Source: Flagellimonas lutaonensis
GTDB taxonomy: Bacteria; Bacteroidota; Bacteroidia; Flavobacteriales; Flavobacteriaceae
Assembly (NCBI RefSeq): GCF_000963865.1
Contig: NZ_CP011071.1
Location: 744,001-808,000, forward strand
Length of the DNA stretch: 64,000 nt
Direction of reading: 5' to 3'
Shown: positions 28,386 through 39,138 of the stretch, in pieces
Layout: the number at the start of each line of letters is the position of its first letter
Position numbering within the stretch: the stretch's first letter is position 1
Notes under the pieces: model-generated
The model's database searches: none
Told to the model about the DNA's origin: nothing
Seen by the model: only the letters and a program-made list of their open reading frames with translations
Position numbers and translations under genes: made by a program

Positions 28386-28910
28386 TTATCCTTTGAATAC
28401 TTTCTCTAAACTGATTCCCCTTTGCTTGGCCACCGTACCGGCATCTCTCAATTGCAATAGAGCATCAAATGTGGCTTTCACAACGTTGTGGGGGTTTGAT
28501 GAGCCTTGGGACTTTGACAACACGTCATGTACCCCTACCGCTTCCAAAACGGCACGTACGGCGCCACCGGCTATAACCCCGGTACCTTCTGATGCTGGTT
28601 TGATATATACCCTTGCACCCCCATACTTACCTTTTTGCTCATGGGGTATGGTGCCTTTGTTTATCGGAATTCTGACCAAGTTCTTTTTGGCATCTTCGAC
28701 AGCTTTGGCAATGGCCGTGGCAACTTCTTTCGATTTGCCAAGCCCGTGGCCCACAACACCATTTTCATCTCCCACTACAACAATGGCTGAAAAACCGAAT
28801 GCACGGCCACCTTTGGTCACTTTCGTGACACGTTGCACACCAACAAGGCGGTCTTTCAATTCTAAACCTCCTGGTTTTACTATTTCTACGTTCTTGTATT
28901 TCTGGTACAT
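28386..28910 (-). CDS. rpsE: 30S ribosomal protein S5
   Basis: 174 residues. N-terminal double-stranded-RNA-like domain with [20 protein letters not shown] and [18 protein letters not shown], then the C-terminal domain [23 protein letters not shown]. The spectinomycin-contact loop around VTKGGRAF looks wild-type. Eleven bases before rpmD. Confidence 0.99.
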   Translation of the reverse strand: MYQKYKNVEIVKPGGLELKDRLVGVQRVTKVTKGGRAFGFSAIVVVGDENGVVGHGLGKSKEVATAIAKAVEDAKKNLVRIPINKGTIPHEQKGKYGGARVYIKPASEGTGVIAGGAVRAVLEAVGVHDVLSKSQGSSNPHNVVKATFDALLQLRDAGTVAKQRGISLEKVFKG

Positions 28911-28916
28911 ATTGAT

Positions 28917-29270
28917 TTAGAATTTAAGTCCTGCTTCCCTGGCACCTTCGGCCAATGATTTTACCCTACCGTGATAAAGGTTTCCGCCGCGGTCAAAGGC
29001 TGCGGTCTCAATACCAGCCTTTTTGGCTTTCTCGGCAATTGCTTTTCCAACTGCATGGGCGATTTCCGTCTTGGTTCCCTTTGCCTTTATGTCTTTGTCC
29101 CTTGATGAGGCAGCTACCAATGTAACCCCTTTATTATCATCTATCAACTGGGCGTAGATTTCTTTGTTGCTTCGGAAAACAGACAGGCGTGGCCTGGTCT
29201 CGGTACCAAAGGAGACCTTTCTGATCCTTCTGCGGATACGCAACTTTCTTTCGCTCTTAGATAATGCCAT
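28917..29270 (-). CDS. rplR: 50S ribosomal protein L18
   Basis: 117 residues, binds 5S r[23 protein letters not shown] at the start and the C-terminal [20 protein letters not shown] are the family marks. Six bases before rpsE. Confidence 0.99.
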   Translation of the reverse strand: MALSKSERKLRIRRRIRKVSFGTETRPRLSVFRSNKEIYAQLIDDNKGVTLVAASSRDKDIKAKGTKTEIAHAVGKAIAEKAKKAGIETAAFDRGGNLYHGRVKSLAEGAREAGLKF

Positions 29271-29282
29271 AATCTTATATTA

Positions 29283-29825
29283 TTAAGCTGATTTACCTGC
29301 TTTTCTTCTGATTTGCTCGCCGACAAACTTGATTCCTTTTCCTTTGTAGGGCTCGGGCTTACGGAAAGAGCGGATTTTCGCCGCCACCTGTCCGACCAAC
29401 TGTTTGTCGTGCGATGTCAATTTTACGATAGGGTTCTTACCTTTTTCTGAAGTGGTCTCTATTTTCACCTCAGGGGCAATATCCATTACGATATTGTGCG
29501 AGAAGCCCAAGGCAAGGTCCAGTTTTTGGCCTTGGTGGCTGGCTCGGTAACCAACACCCACAAGCTCCAATTCTTTGGTCCATCCCTTTGAGACTCCTTC
29601 GACCATGTTTACGATCAATGATCTGTACAGGCCGTGTTTCGCTTTGTGCTCTTTTGAGTCAGAAGGCCTTGTAACCACAATGGTGCCCTCTTCGCTCTTT
29701 ACCTCGACACCCGAAAACTCTTGTTTCAGCTCACCCAATTTACCTTTTACAGTGATTACGTTGTCGTTGATCTCAACGGTAACACCTTCTGGAATCGCAA
29801 TCGGATTATTACCTATTCTAGACAT
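29283..29825 (-). CDS. rplF: 50S ribosomal protein L6
   Basis: 180 residues, two repeated L6 domains. MSRIGNNPIAIPEGVTVEI at the start and the C-terminal signature EPYKGKGIKFVGEQIRRKAG. Twelve bases before rplR. Confidence 0.99.
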   Translation of the reverse strand: MSRIGNNPIAIPEGVTVEINDNVITVKGKLGELKQEFSGVEVKSEEGTIVVTRPSDSKEHKAKHGLYRSLIVNMVEGVSKGWTKELELVGVGYRASHQGQKLDLALGFSHNIVMDIAPEVKIETTSEKGKNPIVKLTSHDKQLVGQVAAKIRSFRKPEPYKGKGIKFVGEQIRRKAGKSA

Positions 29826-29847
29826 TTTTCTTTTGCTTAACTCTTAA

Positions 29848-30246
29848 TTAATATACGTAACACAGTACCTCACCGCCCACATTCGCTTTTTGGGCCTGCT
29901 TGCCGGTCATTACCCCATGCGAGGTAGATACAATGGCTATGCCCAAACCGTTCAATACCCGTGGCAGCTTGTCTGAGGCTGAATATTTTCTTAGACCGGG
30001 CTTACTTACCCTCTCTAAATTCTTAATTACGGGCTCTTTGGTGACCTTATCGTACTTCAAGGCAATTTTAATGTTGCCTTGGGGACCTTCATCTTCAAAC
30101 TTATAGCTCAAGATATAGCCTTGGTCGAACAATATCTTGGTCATTTCCTTTTTCAAGTTGGATGCCGGAATATTGACCACCCTATGACCAGCCATGCTGG
30201 CATTTCTTATTCGGGTCAAATAATCTGAAATTGGATCTGTTACCAT
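29848..30246 (-). CDS. rpsH: 30S ribosomal protein S8
   Basis: 132 residues. DPISDYLTRIRNASMAGH at the start and the C-terminal ISTSHGVMTGKQAQKANVGGE equivalent (here IVSTSHGVMTGKQA). In E. coli S8 represses the spc operon by binding mRNA; whether this holds here is unknown. Confidence 0.99.
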   Translation of the reverse strand: MVTDPISDYLTRIRNASMAGHRVVNIPASNLKKEMTKILFDQGYILSYKFEDEGPQGNIKIALKYDKVTKEPVIKNLERVSKPGLRKYSASDKLPRVLNGLGIAIVSTSHGVMTGKQAQKANVGGEVLCYVY

Positions 30247-30265
30247 CTTTTACTCTTAATTTTTA

Positions 30266-30535
30266 TTACCAACTTGCTTTTTTAACACCAGGAATCAATC
30301 CTTTATTCGCCATTTCGCGAAACATGACCCTTGAAATACCGAAAGTTCTCATGTAGCCCCTTGGCCTACCGGTAAGCTTACAACGGTTTCTCATGCGTAC
30401 CGGAGAAGCGTTCTTTGGCAATTTCTGCAATGCCTCATAATCGCCGGCCTCTTTCAAAGCTTTACGCTTTTCTGCATATTTGGCTACCATTTTTGCCCTT
30501 TTTCTTTCGCGGGCTTTCATTGATTCTTTGGCCAT
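30266..30535 (-). CDS. rpsN: 30S ribosomal protein S14 (zinc-free form)
   Basis: 89 residues, the long type without CxxC zinc ligands. The conserved C-terminal block [20 protein letters not shown] and the end [10 protein letters not shown] are intact. It lies one base after rplE on the minus strand. Confidence 0.99.
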   Translation of the reverse strand: MAKESMKARERKRAKMVAKYAEKRKALKEAGDYEALQKLPKNASPVRMRNRCKLTGRPRGYMRTFGISRVMFREMANKGLIPGVKKASW

Positions 30536-30536
30536 A

Positions 30537-31088
30537 TTAATTCTTTTTAAAGGGTAACCCCAGTTCGGTTAACAATGATTTTGCTTCTTTGTCTGTCTCG
30601 GCACTTGTCACAAAGGTGATGTCCATACCGTTAATCCTGTTTATCCTGTCAATGTTTATTTCAGGAAAGATTATCTGTTCGGTAATTCCAAGGTTGTAAT
30701 TGCCCCTACCATCAAAACCTGTGGCCCTTACACCCTGAAAATCGCGTACCCGCGGAAGCGCCGTTGTGATCAATCGGTCTAAAAACTCGTACATCCGCTC
30801 ACCACGCAAGGTTACTTTGGCACCGATCGGCATACCTTTTCTGAGTTTGAAAGACGCAACGTCTTTCTTTGACATAGTGGCAATGGCCTTTTGACCGGTG
30901 ATCATGGTCAGCTCATCCACAGCGTGGTCAATGAGCTTTTTATCAGCAACGGCGGCACCGACACCACGGCTTATAACAATCTTCTTAAGCCTTGGAACCT
31001 GCATTACGTTCTTGTAACCAAACTCCTCTGAAAGCGCTTTGACCACACGCTCATTGTACTCTTTCTTTAATCTTGGAATGTAGCCCAT
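30537..31088 (-). CDS. rplE: 50S ribosomal protein L5
   Basis: 183 residues, 5S rRNA binding and contact with P-site t[44 protein letters not shown] and [16 protein letters not shown] are standard family blocks. Two bases after rplX. Confidence 0.99.
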   Translation of the reverse strand: MGYIPRLKKEYNERVVKALSEEFGYKNVMQVPRLKKIVISRGVGAAVADKKLIDHAVDELTMITGQKAIATMSKKDVASFKLRKGMPIGAKVTLRGERMYEFLDRLITTALPRVRDFQGVRATGFDGRGNYNLGITEQIIFPEINIDRINRINGMDITFVTSAETDKEAKSLLTELGLPFKKN

Positions 31089-31090
31089 AA

Positions 31091-31402
31091 CTATATTAAT
31101 TCTCCAGATTTTTTTGAAACCCTAACTTTTTTGCCATCCCTTTCCTCAAAGCCAACCCTAGTGGCCTCACCCGATTTTGGGTCGATAAGGGCAAGGTTGG
31201 AAATATGTATGGGTGCCTCTTTTTTTGTAATGCCACCTTGCGGATTTTGGGCACTGGGCTTCTCATGTTTTGAGACCATGTTGACCCCCTCAATGATGGC
31301 TTTGTTCTTTTCACGGTCAACCCTCATCACTTTTCCTTCGGTGCCCTTGTGGTCACCAGCAATGACTTTTACCGTATCTCCTGTTTTTATCTTCAGTTTC
31401 AT
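31091..31402 (-). CDS. rplX: 50S ribosomal protein L24
   Basis: 103 residues with a KOW motif at the start ([20 protein letters not shown]). Early assembly protein of the large subunit. Eleven bases after rplN. Confidence 0.99.
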   Translation of the reverse strand: MKLKIKTGDTVKVIAGDHKGTEGKVMRVDREKNKAIIEGVNMVSKHEKPSAQNPQGGITKKEAPIHISNLALIDPKSGEATRVGFEERDGKKVRVSKKSGELI

Positions 31403-31413
31403 GATCTTACAAA

Positions 31414-31782
31414 TTATAGCACCTCAGGGGCCAGTGAAACTATTTTCATAAACTGTTTGTCTCGCAACTCTCTAGCCACAGGACCAAATACCCTGGTACC
31501 CCTCATCTCACCCGTTGGGTTCAGCAGTACACAGGCATTGTCGTCAAACCGTATGTAAGAACCGTCGGGCCTTCTGACCTCTTTCTTGGTTCTAACCACG
31601 ACTGCTGTAGACACAGCACCTTTTTTGATCGTACCGTTCGGAGCGGCCTCTTTTACGGTAACAACAATCTTGTCGCCCAAAGAAGCGTATCTTCTTTTTG
31701 TTCCTCCAAGCACGCGGATGGTCAGTACTTCTTTAGCACCGGTATTGTCCGCAACCTTTAATCTAGACTCTTGCTGTAACAT
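31414..31782 (-). CDS. rplN: 50S ribosomal protein L14
   Basis: 122 residues, usual length. [20 protein letters not shown] and the C-terminal [20 protein letters not shown]. Two bases after rpsQ. Confidence 0.99.
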   Translation of the reverse strand: MLQQESRLKVADNTGAKEVLTIRVLGGTKRRYASLGDKIVVTVKEAAPNGTIKKGAVSTAVVVRTKKEVRRPDGSYIRFDDNACVLLNPTGEMRGTRVFGPVARELRDKQFMKIVSLAPEVL

Positions 31783-31784
31783 AA

Positions 31785-32051
31785 TTATTTAGCTCTTTCA
31801 AGAATTTCTACCAACCTCCAGCATTTGGTCTTGCTCAAGGGGCGGGTCTCCATGATTCTAACGGTATCGCCTTCGTTGCAATCGTTCTTCTCATCGTGGG
31901 CAACGTACTTCTTCGTCTTGAGGACGAACTTTCCGTACATAGGGTGCTTTACCCTTTTCACCTCTGATACAACAATGGACTTTTCCATTTTGTTGCTGGT
32001 GACCACGCCTATTCTTTCTTTTCTTAAATTTCTATTCTTATTCTCTTCCAT
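31785..32051 (-). CDS. rpsQ: 30S ribosomal protein S17
   Basis: 88 residues with an OB-fold: [20 protein letters not shown] and the [20 protein letters not shown] signature. Thirteen bases after rpmC. Confidence 0.99.
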   Translation of the reverse strand: MEENKNRNLRKERIGVVTSNKMEKSIVVSEVKRVKHPMYGKFVLKTKKYVAHDEKNDCNEGDTVRIMETRPLSKTKCWRLVEILERAK

Positions 32052-32064
32052 AAGGCAGAAACCG

Positions 32065-32256
32065 TTATTGTAATTCCCTTTTTGTTAATTCAGTCGCCAA
32101 CCTCGCCACCGTTCTTCTTGTTTTTCTGATCTGCAACGGATTTTCCAATGGTGTCACAGTGTGTGCCATTTTCAAATCGGCATATTCTTTTTTCAACTCA
32201 GCCAATTTCTGCTGAAGTTCTTCCACCGATAATTCTTTTATTTCAGCTTGTTTCAT
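32065..32256 (-). CDS. rpmC: 50S ribosomal protein L29
   Basis: 63 residues, a two-helix hairpin protein at the tunnel exit. [20 protein letters not shown], then [19 protein letters not shown]. Eighteen bases after rplP. Confidence 0.99.
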   Translation of the reverse strand: MKQAEIKELSVEELQQKLAELKKEYADLKMAHTVTPLENPLQIRKTRRTVARLATELTKRELQ

Positions 32257-32274
32257 AATTGTTATCAGTTTAGA

Positions 32275-32694
32275 CTACCCAGCGTAATCTCTGGCTACTA
32301 TAAATTTTGTTTTCACAGGAAGCTTTTGGGCGGCCAAACGAAGTGCTTCTTTGGCAACATCCATTGGTACACCAGCCACTTCGAACATGATTCTTCCAGG
32401 CTTTACAACGGCCACCCAGTATTCCGGGGCACCCTTACCCTTACCCATACGAACCTCCAAGGGCTTCTTGGTTATGGGTTTGTCTGGAAAAATCTTGATC
32501 CACAATTGCCCTTGCCTCTTCATATAACGGGTAGCAGCGATACGAGCCGCCTCGATCTGACGAGACGTAATGAAATGGGAATCAAGCGATTTGATACCGA
32601 ACATTCCGTTCGAGAGTTGGTGACCTCGTTGCGAAATGCCTTTCATTCTACCCTTCTGGGCCTTACGAAATTTTGTTCTTTTCGGCTGTAACAT
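32275..32694 (-). CDS. rplP: 50S ribosomal protein L16
   Basis: 139 residues. [20 protein letters not shown] at the start, [20 protein letters not shown] and [19 protein letters not shown]. It helps to position A-site tRNA. Nineteen bases after rpsC. Confidence 0.99.
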   Translation of the reverse strand: MLQPKRTKFRKAQKGRMKGISQRGHQLSNGMFGIKSLDSHFITSRQIEAARIAATRYMKRQGQLWIKIFPDKPITKKPLEVRMGKGKGAPEYWVAVVKPGRIMFEVAGVPMDVAKEALRLAAQKLPVKTKFIVARDYAG

Positions 32695-32713
32695 CTTACC
32701 TAATCTTTATCTA

Positions 32714-33430
32714 TTACTTTCTACGACGTTGCCTTTTGGCTCCATCTTGCTTACCTCCCTTACCTTGTCCTTTTGATAGCCCTACCAAAGGTGACAGTTC
32801 TCTTTTGCCATAGACTTCACCTTTCATTATCCATACCTTGATGCCCAACCTACCGTAGGTGGTGTGGGCCTCGGCCAAAGCATAGTCAATATCGGCCCTA
32901 AAAGTCGACAAGGGTATTCTACCATCTTTGTACGACTCTGAACGTGCCATCTCAGCACCGTTCAAACGACCCGAAATCTGGATTTTGATACCTTCGGCAT
33001 TCATTCTCATGGCTGCCGCGATGGCCATTTTAATGGCCCTTCTGTACGAGATTCGGCTCTCAATCTGACGGGCGATACTGGCTGCCACCAAATTGGCATC
33101 CAACTCAGGCCGCTTTATTTCGTGGATGTTGATCTGCACCTCTTTATTGGTGATCTTCTTCAACTCCTCCTTCAACTTGTCCACTTCTTGACCGCCCTTA
33201 CCGATAATGATACCGGGCCTTGCCGTGGTAATGGTAATGGTGATCAGTTTAAGGGTTCTCTCAATAATTACACGAGAAACACTAGCCTTGGCCAATCGAG
33301 CGTTGATGTACTTTCTTATTTTGTCATCCTCGGCCAATTTGTCTCCATAATCGTTGCCTCCATACCAGTTGGATTCCCATCCCCTGATAATTCCTAAACG
33401 ATTTCCTATCGGATTGGTTTTTTGTCCCAT
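32714..33430 (-). CDS. rpsC: 30S ribosomal protein S3
   Basis: 238 residues. The KH domain is centred on [20 protein letters not shown], and the C-terminal S3 domain includes [20 protein letters not shown]. The basic tail [15 protein letters not shown] is typical for the phylum. Eight bases after rplV. Confidence 0.99.
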   Translation of the reverse strand: MGQKTNPIGNRLGIIRGWESNWYGGNDYGDKLAEDDKIRKYINARLAKASVSRVIIERTLKLITITITTARPGIIIGKGGQEVDKLKEELKKITNKEVQINIHEIKRPELDANLVAASIARQIESRISYRRAIKMAIAAAMRMNAEGIKIQISGRLNGAEMARSESYKDGRIPLSTFRADIDYALAEAHTTYGRLGIKVWIMKGEVYGKRELSPLVGLSKGQGKGGKQDGAKRQRRRK

Positions 33431-33438
33431 ATTATAAT

Positions 33439-33846
33439 CTAGCTTTCTACATTATTGTTAGAACCCAAGACCAACGTCACGTGGTTTGAGCGTTTTCTTA
33501 TTCTGTGGGCCCGGCCTTGTGGCGCAGGTCTCAATCTTTTCAGCATTGTACCACCGTCGACCCGAATCTCTTTGATGAATAGGTCGGCGTCTTCGATGTT
33601 GGCATCTTCGTTCTTGGCTTCCCAATTGGCGATAGCAGACATCAAAAGCTTTTCAAGCCTTCTTGATGCCTCTTTCTGGTTGAATCGAAGAATGGCCAAT
33701 GCCATCTCAATTTTTTTGCCCCTGATCAAATCAGCCACCAAACGCATTTTTCGGGGAGACGTTGGACAGTTGTTCAACTTGGCAAAAGCCAAATTTTTCT
33801 TTTCTGCCTTCAATCTTTCAGCCATTTCTCTTTTTCGAACTCCCAT
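33439..33846 (-). CDS. rplV: 50S ribosomal protein L22
   Basis: 135 residues. The N-terminal basic extension [18 protein letters not shown] precedes the L22 core [20 protein letters not shown]; the tunnel-lining beta-hairpin is at [20 protein letters not shown]. An internal ATG after eight codons could also serve as start. Seven bases after rpsS. Confidence 0.98.
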   Translation of the reverse strand: MGVRKREMAERLKAEKKNLAFAKLNNCPTSPRKMRLVADLIRGKKIEMALAILRFNQKEASRRLEKLLMSAIANWEAKNEDANIEDADLFIKEIRVDGGTMLKRLRPAPQGRAHRIRKRSNHVTLVLGSNNNVES

Positions 33847-33853
33847 AGCTTAC

Positions 33854-34132
33854 TTACTTTTTTCCTTTGTTTTTAGCACCAGCATGCCCCCTAAAAGAGC
33901 GTGTTGGCGAAAATTCGCCCAATTTATGGCCCACCATGTTCTCGGTCACATAGACAGGAACAAACTGACGGCCATTGTGCACCGCAATTGTCTGGCCCAC
34001 GAAATCGGGGGTTATCATTGAAGCCCTTGACCAGGTTTTGATGACGGTCTTTTTGCCCGACTCAATGTTCTGTTGGACTTTCTTCTCTAAACTGTGGTGA
34101 ACGTATGGTCCCTTTTTTAATGAACGTGCCAT
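33854..34132 (-). CDS. rpsS: 30S ribosomal protein S19
   Basis: 92 residues. [20 protein letters not shown] and the signature [20 protein letters not shown], then [13 protein letters not shown]. Ten bases after rplB. Confidence 0.99.
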   Translation of the reverse strand: MARSLKKGPYVHHSLEKKVQQNIESGKKTVIKTWSRASMITPDFVGQTIAVHNGRQFVPVYVTENMVGHKLGEFSPTRSFRGHAGAKNKGKK

Positions 34133-34142
34133 TTACTATGTT

Positions 34143-34967
34143 TTATTTCTTTCTACGTTCTACGATATATCTATTGCTGTCTTTGGTCTTCGAACGGGTT
34201 CTGAAGCCTTTGGCCGGAATTCCGTTTCTTGATCTTGGGTGACCACCAGAGGCGCGTCCTTCACCACCACCCATTGGGTGATCGACGGGGTTCATGGCCA
34301 CTGGCCTTGTTCTTGGGCGCCTGCCCAACCATCTGCTGCGACCTGCCTTACCAGAAACCAACAATTGGTGGTCTGAGTTTGATACGGCACCAACGGTAGC
34401 CATACAAGTGGCCAGTATCATTCGGGTCTCGCCCGACGGTAGTTTAACGGTCACAAACTTGCCGTCTTTCGCCATAAGTTGTGCAAAGGTACCAGCACTT
34501 CTGGCCATGACCGCACCTTGACCCGGGCGTAGCTCTATACAAGATATGATGGTGCCCAGTGGAACCTGGCTCAACGGCATGGCATTGCCAATTTCTGGCG
34601 TGGCCTTTTCGCCGGCCATTACCTTTTGGCCTACTTGAAGACCGTTTTGGGCAACGATGTACCGCTTTTCGCCGTCTTTATACTCGACCAATGCAATGAA
34701 CGCAGTTCTATTGGGATCGTACTGTATCGATTTTACCTCGGCCTCAATGCCTTGCTTGTCACGCTTGAAATCGATGATACGATACCTTCTTTTGTGACCG
34801 CCACCTCTATGGCGCATGGTCATCTTACCTTGACTGTTTCGACCCCCTGTCTTTTTTAACGGAGCGAGCAAGCTCTTCTCCGGCTTATCAGCAGTAATCG
34901 CGTCAAATCCGTTTACTACTCTAAAACGCTGACCAGGGGTTATGGGTTTTAATTTTCTAACTGACAT
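34143..34967 (-). CDS. rplB: 50S ribosomal protein L2
   Basis: 274 residues. The RNA-binding OB and SH3-like domains ([20 protein letters not shown]) and the C-terminal [18 protein letters not shown] with the His that reaches the peptidyl-transferase centre are intact. Nine bases after rplW. Confidence 0.99.
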   Translation of the reverse strand: MSVRKLKPITPGQRFRVVNGFDAITADKPEKSLLAPLKKTGGRNSQGKMTMRHRGGGHKRRYRIIDFKRDKQGIEAEVKSIQYDPNRTAFIALVEYKDGEKRYIVAQNGLQVGQKVMAGEKATPEIGNAMPLSQVPLGTIISCIELRPGQGAVMARSAGTFAQLMAKDGKFVTVKLPSGETRMILATCMATVGAVSNSDHQLLVSGKAGRSRWLGRRPRTRPVAMNPVDHPMGGGEGRASGGHPRSRNGIPAKGFRTRSKTKDSNRYIVERRKK

Positions 34968-34976
34968 TACCCTTAC

Positions 34977-35267
34977 TTATATGTTACTATAAAAATCTAT
35001 GATATCACCTTCTGCCACATCAACAATGGCTTTTTTCATGGCATTTGTCTTGCCATGTTGGATACCCGTTTTTGTGTACCGTGTTCTTCTTTTGGGCCCG
35101 TAATTCATGGTTCGCACCTTTTCAACAGAAACACCATAGGTAGCCTCGACCGCTTCTTTTATCTGCAACTTGTTGGCCTGCGGGTCAACATAGAAACCAT
35201 AGCGATTAAAAAGTTCGCTGTCAGCAGTCATTTTTTCGGTTATGATGGGTCTTATTAACACACTCAT
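34977..35267 (-). CDS. rplW: 50S ribosomal protein L23
   Basis: 96 residues. LIRPIITEKMTADSELFNRY and the GPKRRTRYTKTGIQHGKTNA arm. Docking site for trigger factor and SRP at the tunnel exit. Seven bases after rplD. Confidence 0.99.
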   Translation of the reverse strand: MSVLIRPIITEKMTADSELFNRYGFYVDPQANKLQIKEAVEATYGVSVEKVRTMNYGPKRRTRYTKTGIQHGKTNAMKKAIVDVAEGDIIDFYSNI

Positions 35268-35274
35268 CTTGTCT

Positions 35275-35904
35275 CTATTTACTTAGGTTCGACTGAATTC
35301 CTTCTACCGCGCTTTCAACCAATACAAGACTGTTTGCATTCAAAATCTTGTAAGTATTTAATTCTGAGCTTGTTACAACCTCAGAACGCTCGAAATTACG
35401 CGACGACAAATATACGTTATTATTCGTACCGCCCAATACGATCAAAGACTTTTTGTTTTCTAGCCCCAAGGACTTTAAAATCTGAACAAAATCTTTGGTT
35501 TTTGGGGTTTCAAGATTAAAGTCTTCGACCACCAAAAGCTCTTTTTGCCTAGACTTGAGGCTCAAGGCAGATTTTCTTGCCAATCGCTTCACATTCTTAT
35601 TCAGCTTTTGACCGTAACTGCGCGGCCTTGGACCGAAGATACGCCCACCGCCCTTAAAAATGGGAGACTTTATGCTACCGGCCCTAGCGGTACCGGTACC
35701 TTTTTGTTTCTTGATCTTTCTAGTACTTCCGGCAATTTCGGCACGCTCTTTCGATTTGTGCGTACCCTGCCTTTGGTGGGCCAAATATTGCTTCACATCC
35801 AAATAAATGGCATGCTCGTTGGGCTCTATGGCGAAAACGTCGTCAGAAAGGTCTACCTTTCTACCGGTTTCTTTTCCCTTGATGTCTAATACTGCTACCT
35901 TCAT
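35275..35904 (-). CDS. rplD: 50S ribosomal protein L4
   Basis: 209 residues from ATG 35904, which overlaps the rplC stop by one base (TAATG). A GTG three codons upstream would overlap rplC more and lengthen the conserved [14 protein letters not shown] start. The extended loop [20 protein letters not shown] lines the exit tunnel. In E. coli L4 is the autogenous regulator of the S10 operon, which makes the structured leader at 36528-36685 upstream of rplC of interest. Confidence 0.98.
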   Translation of the reverse strand: MKVAVLDIKGKETGRKVDLSDDVFAIEPNEHAIYLDVKQYLAHQRQGTHKSKERAEIAGSTRKIKKQKGTGTARAGSIKSPIFKGGGRIFGPRPRSYGQKLNKNVKRLARKSALSLKSRQKELLVVEDFNLETPKTKDFVQILKSLGLENKKSLIVLGGTNNNVYLSSRNFERSEVVTSSELNTYKILNANSLVLVESAVEGIQSNLSK

Positions 35905-36527
35905 TATTGCCACCTTTGAATAGTTACATATGAATTTTTATGGCCCGGCACACAACCTTTTACAACCAAAAGATTTTTTTCAGGAACCACTTTAAGTACC
36001 CTAAGGTTCTGTACGGTAACTCTTTCGTTGCCCATTCGGCCTGCCATTCTCATCCCTTTGAAAACTCTTGATGGATCAGAACCTGCACCGATGGAACCGG
36101 GCGCACGCAAACGGTTGTGCTGACCGTGGGTAGCCTGCCCGACACCGGCAAAACCGTGCCTTTTGACAACCCCTTGAAAGCCCTTTCCTTTTGAAGTGCC
36201 GACCACGTCGACAAATTCGTCTTCATCAAAAATGTCGACACTCACAGTATCGCCCAACTTATATTCACCTTCAAAACCTCGGAATTCAACGACTTTCTTT
36301 TTGGGCGAAGCACCTGCCTTTTTAAAATGGCCCATCTCGGCCTTGTTAGCACGTTTTTCTGCCTTGTCATCGAAACCGAGCTGAAGGGCACTGTACCCGT
36401 CTACCTCTTCGGTTCTGACTTGGGTAACCACGCATGGGCCAGCTTCTATGACGGTACACGGAATGTTCTTTCCGTTCTCGTCAAAAATGCTGGTCATGCC
36501 GATTTTTCTTCCTATTAACCCAGACAT
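35904..36527 (-). CDS. rplC: 50S ribosomal protein L3
   Basis: 207 residues from ATG 36527 ([15 protein letters not shown], the conserved family start); reading further upstream would include leader sequence. The central [20 protein letters not shown]-type region (here [12 protein letters not shown]) and the C-terminal [17 protein letters not shown] are present. First gene after the long rpsJ-rplC leader. Confidence 0.98.
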   Translation of the reverse strand: MSGLIGRKIGMTSIFDENGKNIPCTVIEAGPCVVTQVRTEEVDGYSALQLGFDDKAEKRANKAEMGHFKKAGASPKKKVVEFRGFEGEYKLGDTVSVDIFDEDEFVDVVGTSKGKGFQGVVKRHGFAGVGQATHGQHNRLRAPGSIGAGSDPSRVFKGMRMAGRMGNERVTVQNLRVLKVVPEKNLLVVKGCVPGHKNSYVTIQRWQ

Positions 36528-36685
36528 ATTTATTAGTATTAATTGTTCTTTTCTTGTTGACCAGTAACCTGGCAAAAAAATAGGGTCAAGAAAAGCCTCT
36601 GACCCCAGATTTTTTTCTTTCTCCCGTTTTTCCTTCGCTCGCAGCTCCGGACATGTCTTGCCTTTTTTCTAAAAGGCGTGCAAAT
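36528..36685 (-). promoter_or_regulatory. Structured leader between rpsJ and rplC (candidate attenuator)
   Basis: This 158-base spacer is far longer than its neighbours (mostly 1-20 bases). Read on the minus strand it holds GCCTTTT/AAAAGGC near its 5' end. A terminator-like hairpin GGGTCA...TGACCC (36605-36600 with 36588-36583) follows, and then a TATTTTTTT run (36581-36574). TTGACC (36589-36584), most of the right arm of that hairpin, can instead pair with GGTCAA (36562-36557) further on. The two folds exclude each other, as in attenuators. Regulation by L3, L4 or another ribosomal protein is inference. Confidence 0.6.
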
Positions 36686-36688
36686 TTA
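36681..36688 (-). promoter_or_regulatory. Possible internal -7 element before the rplC leader
   Basis: Minus-strand TAAATTTG matches TAnnTTTG exactly and overlaps the rpsJ stop codon. The -33 triplet at the ideal distance reads TGT, not TTG, so this is a half-match. If used, it would start transcription at the very beginning of the leader. Confidence 0.4.
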
Positions 36689-36991
36689 CACTTTTATCTC
36701 GACTTCTACACCACTTGGAAGCTCTAATTTCATCAAAGCATCGATGGTTTTTGAAGACGAGCTATATATATCCAACAATCGCTTGTAGGAACTTAGTTGA
36801 AATTGCTCTCTTGATTTTTTGTTCACGTGGGGTGAACGCAAAACTGTGAAAATTTTCTTGTGCGTCGGCAATGGAATCGGACCCGTTACCACAGCACCCG
36901 TTGTTTTTACCGTCTTCACGATTTTTTCAGCAGACTTGTCTACCAAGTTGTGGTCGTACGACTTCAGTTTTATTCTAATCTTTTGGCTCAT
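36686..36991 (-). CDS. rpsJ: 30S ribosomal protein S10
   Basis: 101 residues. [20 protein letters not shown] and the loop [16 protein letters not shown] equivalent (here [20 protein letters not shown]) are conserved. It directly follows fusA by ten bases; tuf, which stands between them in many other phyla, is absent. The gene is separated from the rest of the S10 operon by the 158-base leader. Confidence 0.99.
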   Translation of the reverse strand: MSQKIRIKLKSYDHNLVDKSAEKIVKTVKTTGAVVTGPIPLPTHKKIFTVLRSPHVNKKSREQFQLSSYKRLLDIYSSSSKTIDALMKLELPSGVEVEIKV

Positions 36992-37001
36992 CTTCTGAAA
37001 T

Positions 37002-39131
37002 TTAAACGGTTGTCACTCCTTTAGCGGCCTTAATCACTTCTTCTGCAATGTTCGGAGGCGTTTCGGCATAATGCGAAAACTCCATGGTAGAGGTCGCACG
37101 ACCCGAAGAAAGGGTCCTCAACGAGGTTACATAGCCAAACATTTCGGCCAAAGGAACTTCTGCCTTAATAACCTTAGAACCGGCACGATCGTCCATATTG
37201 TTGACCTGGCCCCTTCTACGGTTCAAATCGCCCACAATGTCACCCATGTTCTCTTCAGGGGTAAGCACTTCCAACTTCATAATGGGCTCCATAAGTACGG
37301 CCCGCGCTTTTTTGGCGGCCTCTTTGTAACCTAACTTTGCAGCCAACTCAAAAGATAGCGAGTCTGAATCCACGGGGTGGAAAGACCCATCTTTCAAGGT
37401 AACCTTCATGCTATCCATCTCAAAACCGGCCAATGGACCATTCTTCATGGCCTCCTTAAATCCTTTCTCAACAGATGGAATGTATTCTTTCGGAATGTTA
37501 CCACCCTTGATCTCGTTGACGAACTCAAGACCTTGCTTACCTTCTTCGGCAGGCTCCATGGTAAATACAATATCGGCAAATTTACCGCGACCACCCGTTT
37601 GCTTTTTGTAGACCTCTCTGTGGTCTGCCGCAGTGGTTATGGCCTCTTTGTACTCAACCTGTGGCTGACCTTGGTTGACCTCAACCTTAAACTCACGCTT
37701 CAAACGGTCAACGATAATATCGAGGTGAAGCTCGCCCATACCGGAAATAATGGTCTGGCCCGATGCTTCATCAGTCTTCACTTGGAAGGTTGGATCCTCT
37801 TCGGCCAATTTTGAAAGGGCCATACCCAATTTATCGACATCCGCCTTGGTCTTGGGCTCAACAGCGATACCGATTACCGGATCAGGGAAAATCATACTTT
37901 CCAAAACAATCGGATGCTTTTCATCAGAAAGGGTATCCCCTGTTTTGATGTCTTTAAAACCAACCGCAGCACCGATGTCTCCAGCAGAAATAGAGTCAAT
38001 GGCATTCTGCTTGTTCGAATGCATCTGATAAATTCTAGAGATACGCTCTTTGTTGCCTGTTCGGTTGTTCAATACATACGAACCGGCGTCAAGCTTACCT
38101 GAATATGCCCGGAAAAATGCCAATCTACCAACGAATGGGTCAGTGGCAATCTTAAAGGCCAAGGCTGCAAATGGTTCTTTTGGATCAGGTTTTCTTGCGA
38201 TTTCCTCTCCGGTAGAAGGGTGCGTTCCAACAATCGCATCTTTGTCCAATGGCGATGGCAAGTACCTGCACACGGCATCCAACAAAAACTGCACGCCCTT
38301 GTTCTTGAAGGCAGAACCACAGATCATGGGTATGATGCTCATATCCATTACAGCGGCACGAAGCGCAGCGTGGATTTCATCTTCTGTGATGGAGTCTTCA
38401 TCTTCGAAGAACTTCTCCATCAGGTTTTCATCATATTCGGCAACAGCCTCGATAAGGTTCGCACGATATTTCTTTACCTCATCTTGCATATCGGCAGGAA
38501 TATCGATTACGTCGAAGGTAGAACCATAGTTCTCTTCGTGCCATACGATGGCCCTGTTCTTCACCAAATCAACAATCCCTTTAAAATCAGCCTCATCACC
38601 AATTGGCAAGACGATTGGAACTGCATTTGACTTCAACATATCTTTTACCTGCTGGCAAACGGCCAAAAAGTTGGAACCTTGGCGATCCATTTTGTTTACA
38701 AAGCCCATTCTTGGCACCTTGTAGTTATCAGCCAAGCGCCAGTTGGTCTCTGATTGGGGCTCTACGCCATCAACGGCGCTGAAAAGAAACACCAATCCGT
38801 CCAACACCCTTAGTGAACGGTTTACCTCTACGGTAAAGTCAACGTGGCCGGGGGTGTCGATTATATTGAAGTGGTATGGTTTTGAATCGTTTGTGAGCTG
38901 CCCGTTCTGGGTAGGAAAGTTCCAGGTACAGGTGGTTGCCGCAGAGGTAATGGTAATACCGCGCTCTTGCTCTTGCTCCATCCAGTCCATTGTAGCAGCA
39001 CCATCGTGCACCTCACCAATTTTGTGGCTGACCCCTGTATAGAAAAGTATACGTTCTGTAGTGGTGGTCTTACCAGCATCAATGTGGGCCGCAATGCCTA
39101 TATTTCTTGTATAACTTAAATCTCTTGCCAT
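37002..39131 (-). CDS. fusA: Elongation factor G
   Basis: 709 residues from ATG 39131 ([18 protein letters not shown]). The translational GTPase has G1 AHIDAGKT, G3 DTPGHVDF and G4 NKMD, followed by domains II-V ending in the [13 protein letters not shown] region. It drives ribosomal translocation. A frame-open extension upstream of 39131 lies inside rpsG and has no conserved sequence, so it is not part of the protein. Seven bases after rpsG. Confidence 0.99.
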   Translation of the reverse strand: MARDLSYTRNIGIAAHIDAGKTTTTERILFYTGVSHKIGEVHDGAATMDWMEQEQERGITITSAATTCTWNFPTQNGQLTNDSKPYHFNIIDTPGHVDFTVEVNRSLRVLDGLVFLFSAVDGVEPQSETNWRLADNYKVPRMGFVNKMDRQGSNFLAVCQQVKDMLKSNAVPIVLPIGDEADFKGIVDLVKNRAIVWHEENYGSTFDVIDIPADMQDEVKKYRANLIEAVAEYDENLMEKFFEDEDSITEDEIHAALRAAVMDMSIIPMICGSAFKNKGVQFLLDAVCRYLPSPLDKDAIVGTHPSTGEEIARKPDPKEPFAALAFKIATDPFVGRLAFFRAYSGKLDAGSYVLNNRTGNKERISRIYQMHSNKQNAIDSISAGDIGAAVGFKDIKTGDTLSDEKHPIVLESMIFPDPVIGIAVEPKTKADVDKLGMALSKLAEEDPTFQVKTDEASGQTIISGMGELHLDIIVDRLKREFKVEVNQGQPQVEYKEAITTAADHREVYKKQTGGRGKFADIVFTMEPAEEGKQGLEFVNEIKGGNIPKEYIPSVEKGFKEAMKNGPLAGFEMDSMKVTLKDGSFHPVDSDSLSFELAAKLGYKEAAKKARAVLMEPIMKLEVLTPEENMGDIVGDLNRRRGQVNNMDDRAGSKVIKAEVPLAEMFGYVTSLRTLSSGRATSTMEFSHYAETPPNIAEEVIKAAKGVTTV

Positions 39132-39138
39132 TTTTGTT

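Noticed and set aside
33455-34021. 188-codon open frame on the plus strand, and others antisense to ribosomal genes (for example 32248-32691)
   Set aside because: Shadows of rplV/rpsS and rplP; the conserved ribosomal proteins on the minus strand explain the region.
36686-37002. Loss of tuf between fusA and rpsJ as a deletion
   Set aside because: The fusA-rpsJ junction without tuf is a usual arrangement in Bacteroidota, so it is not evidence of rearrangement here.
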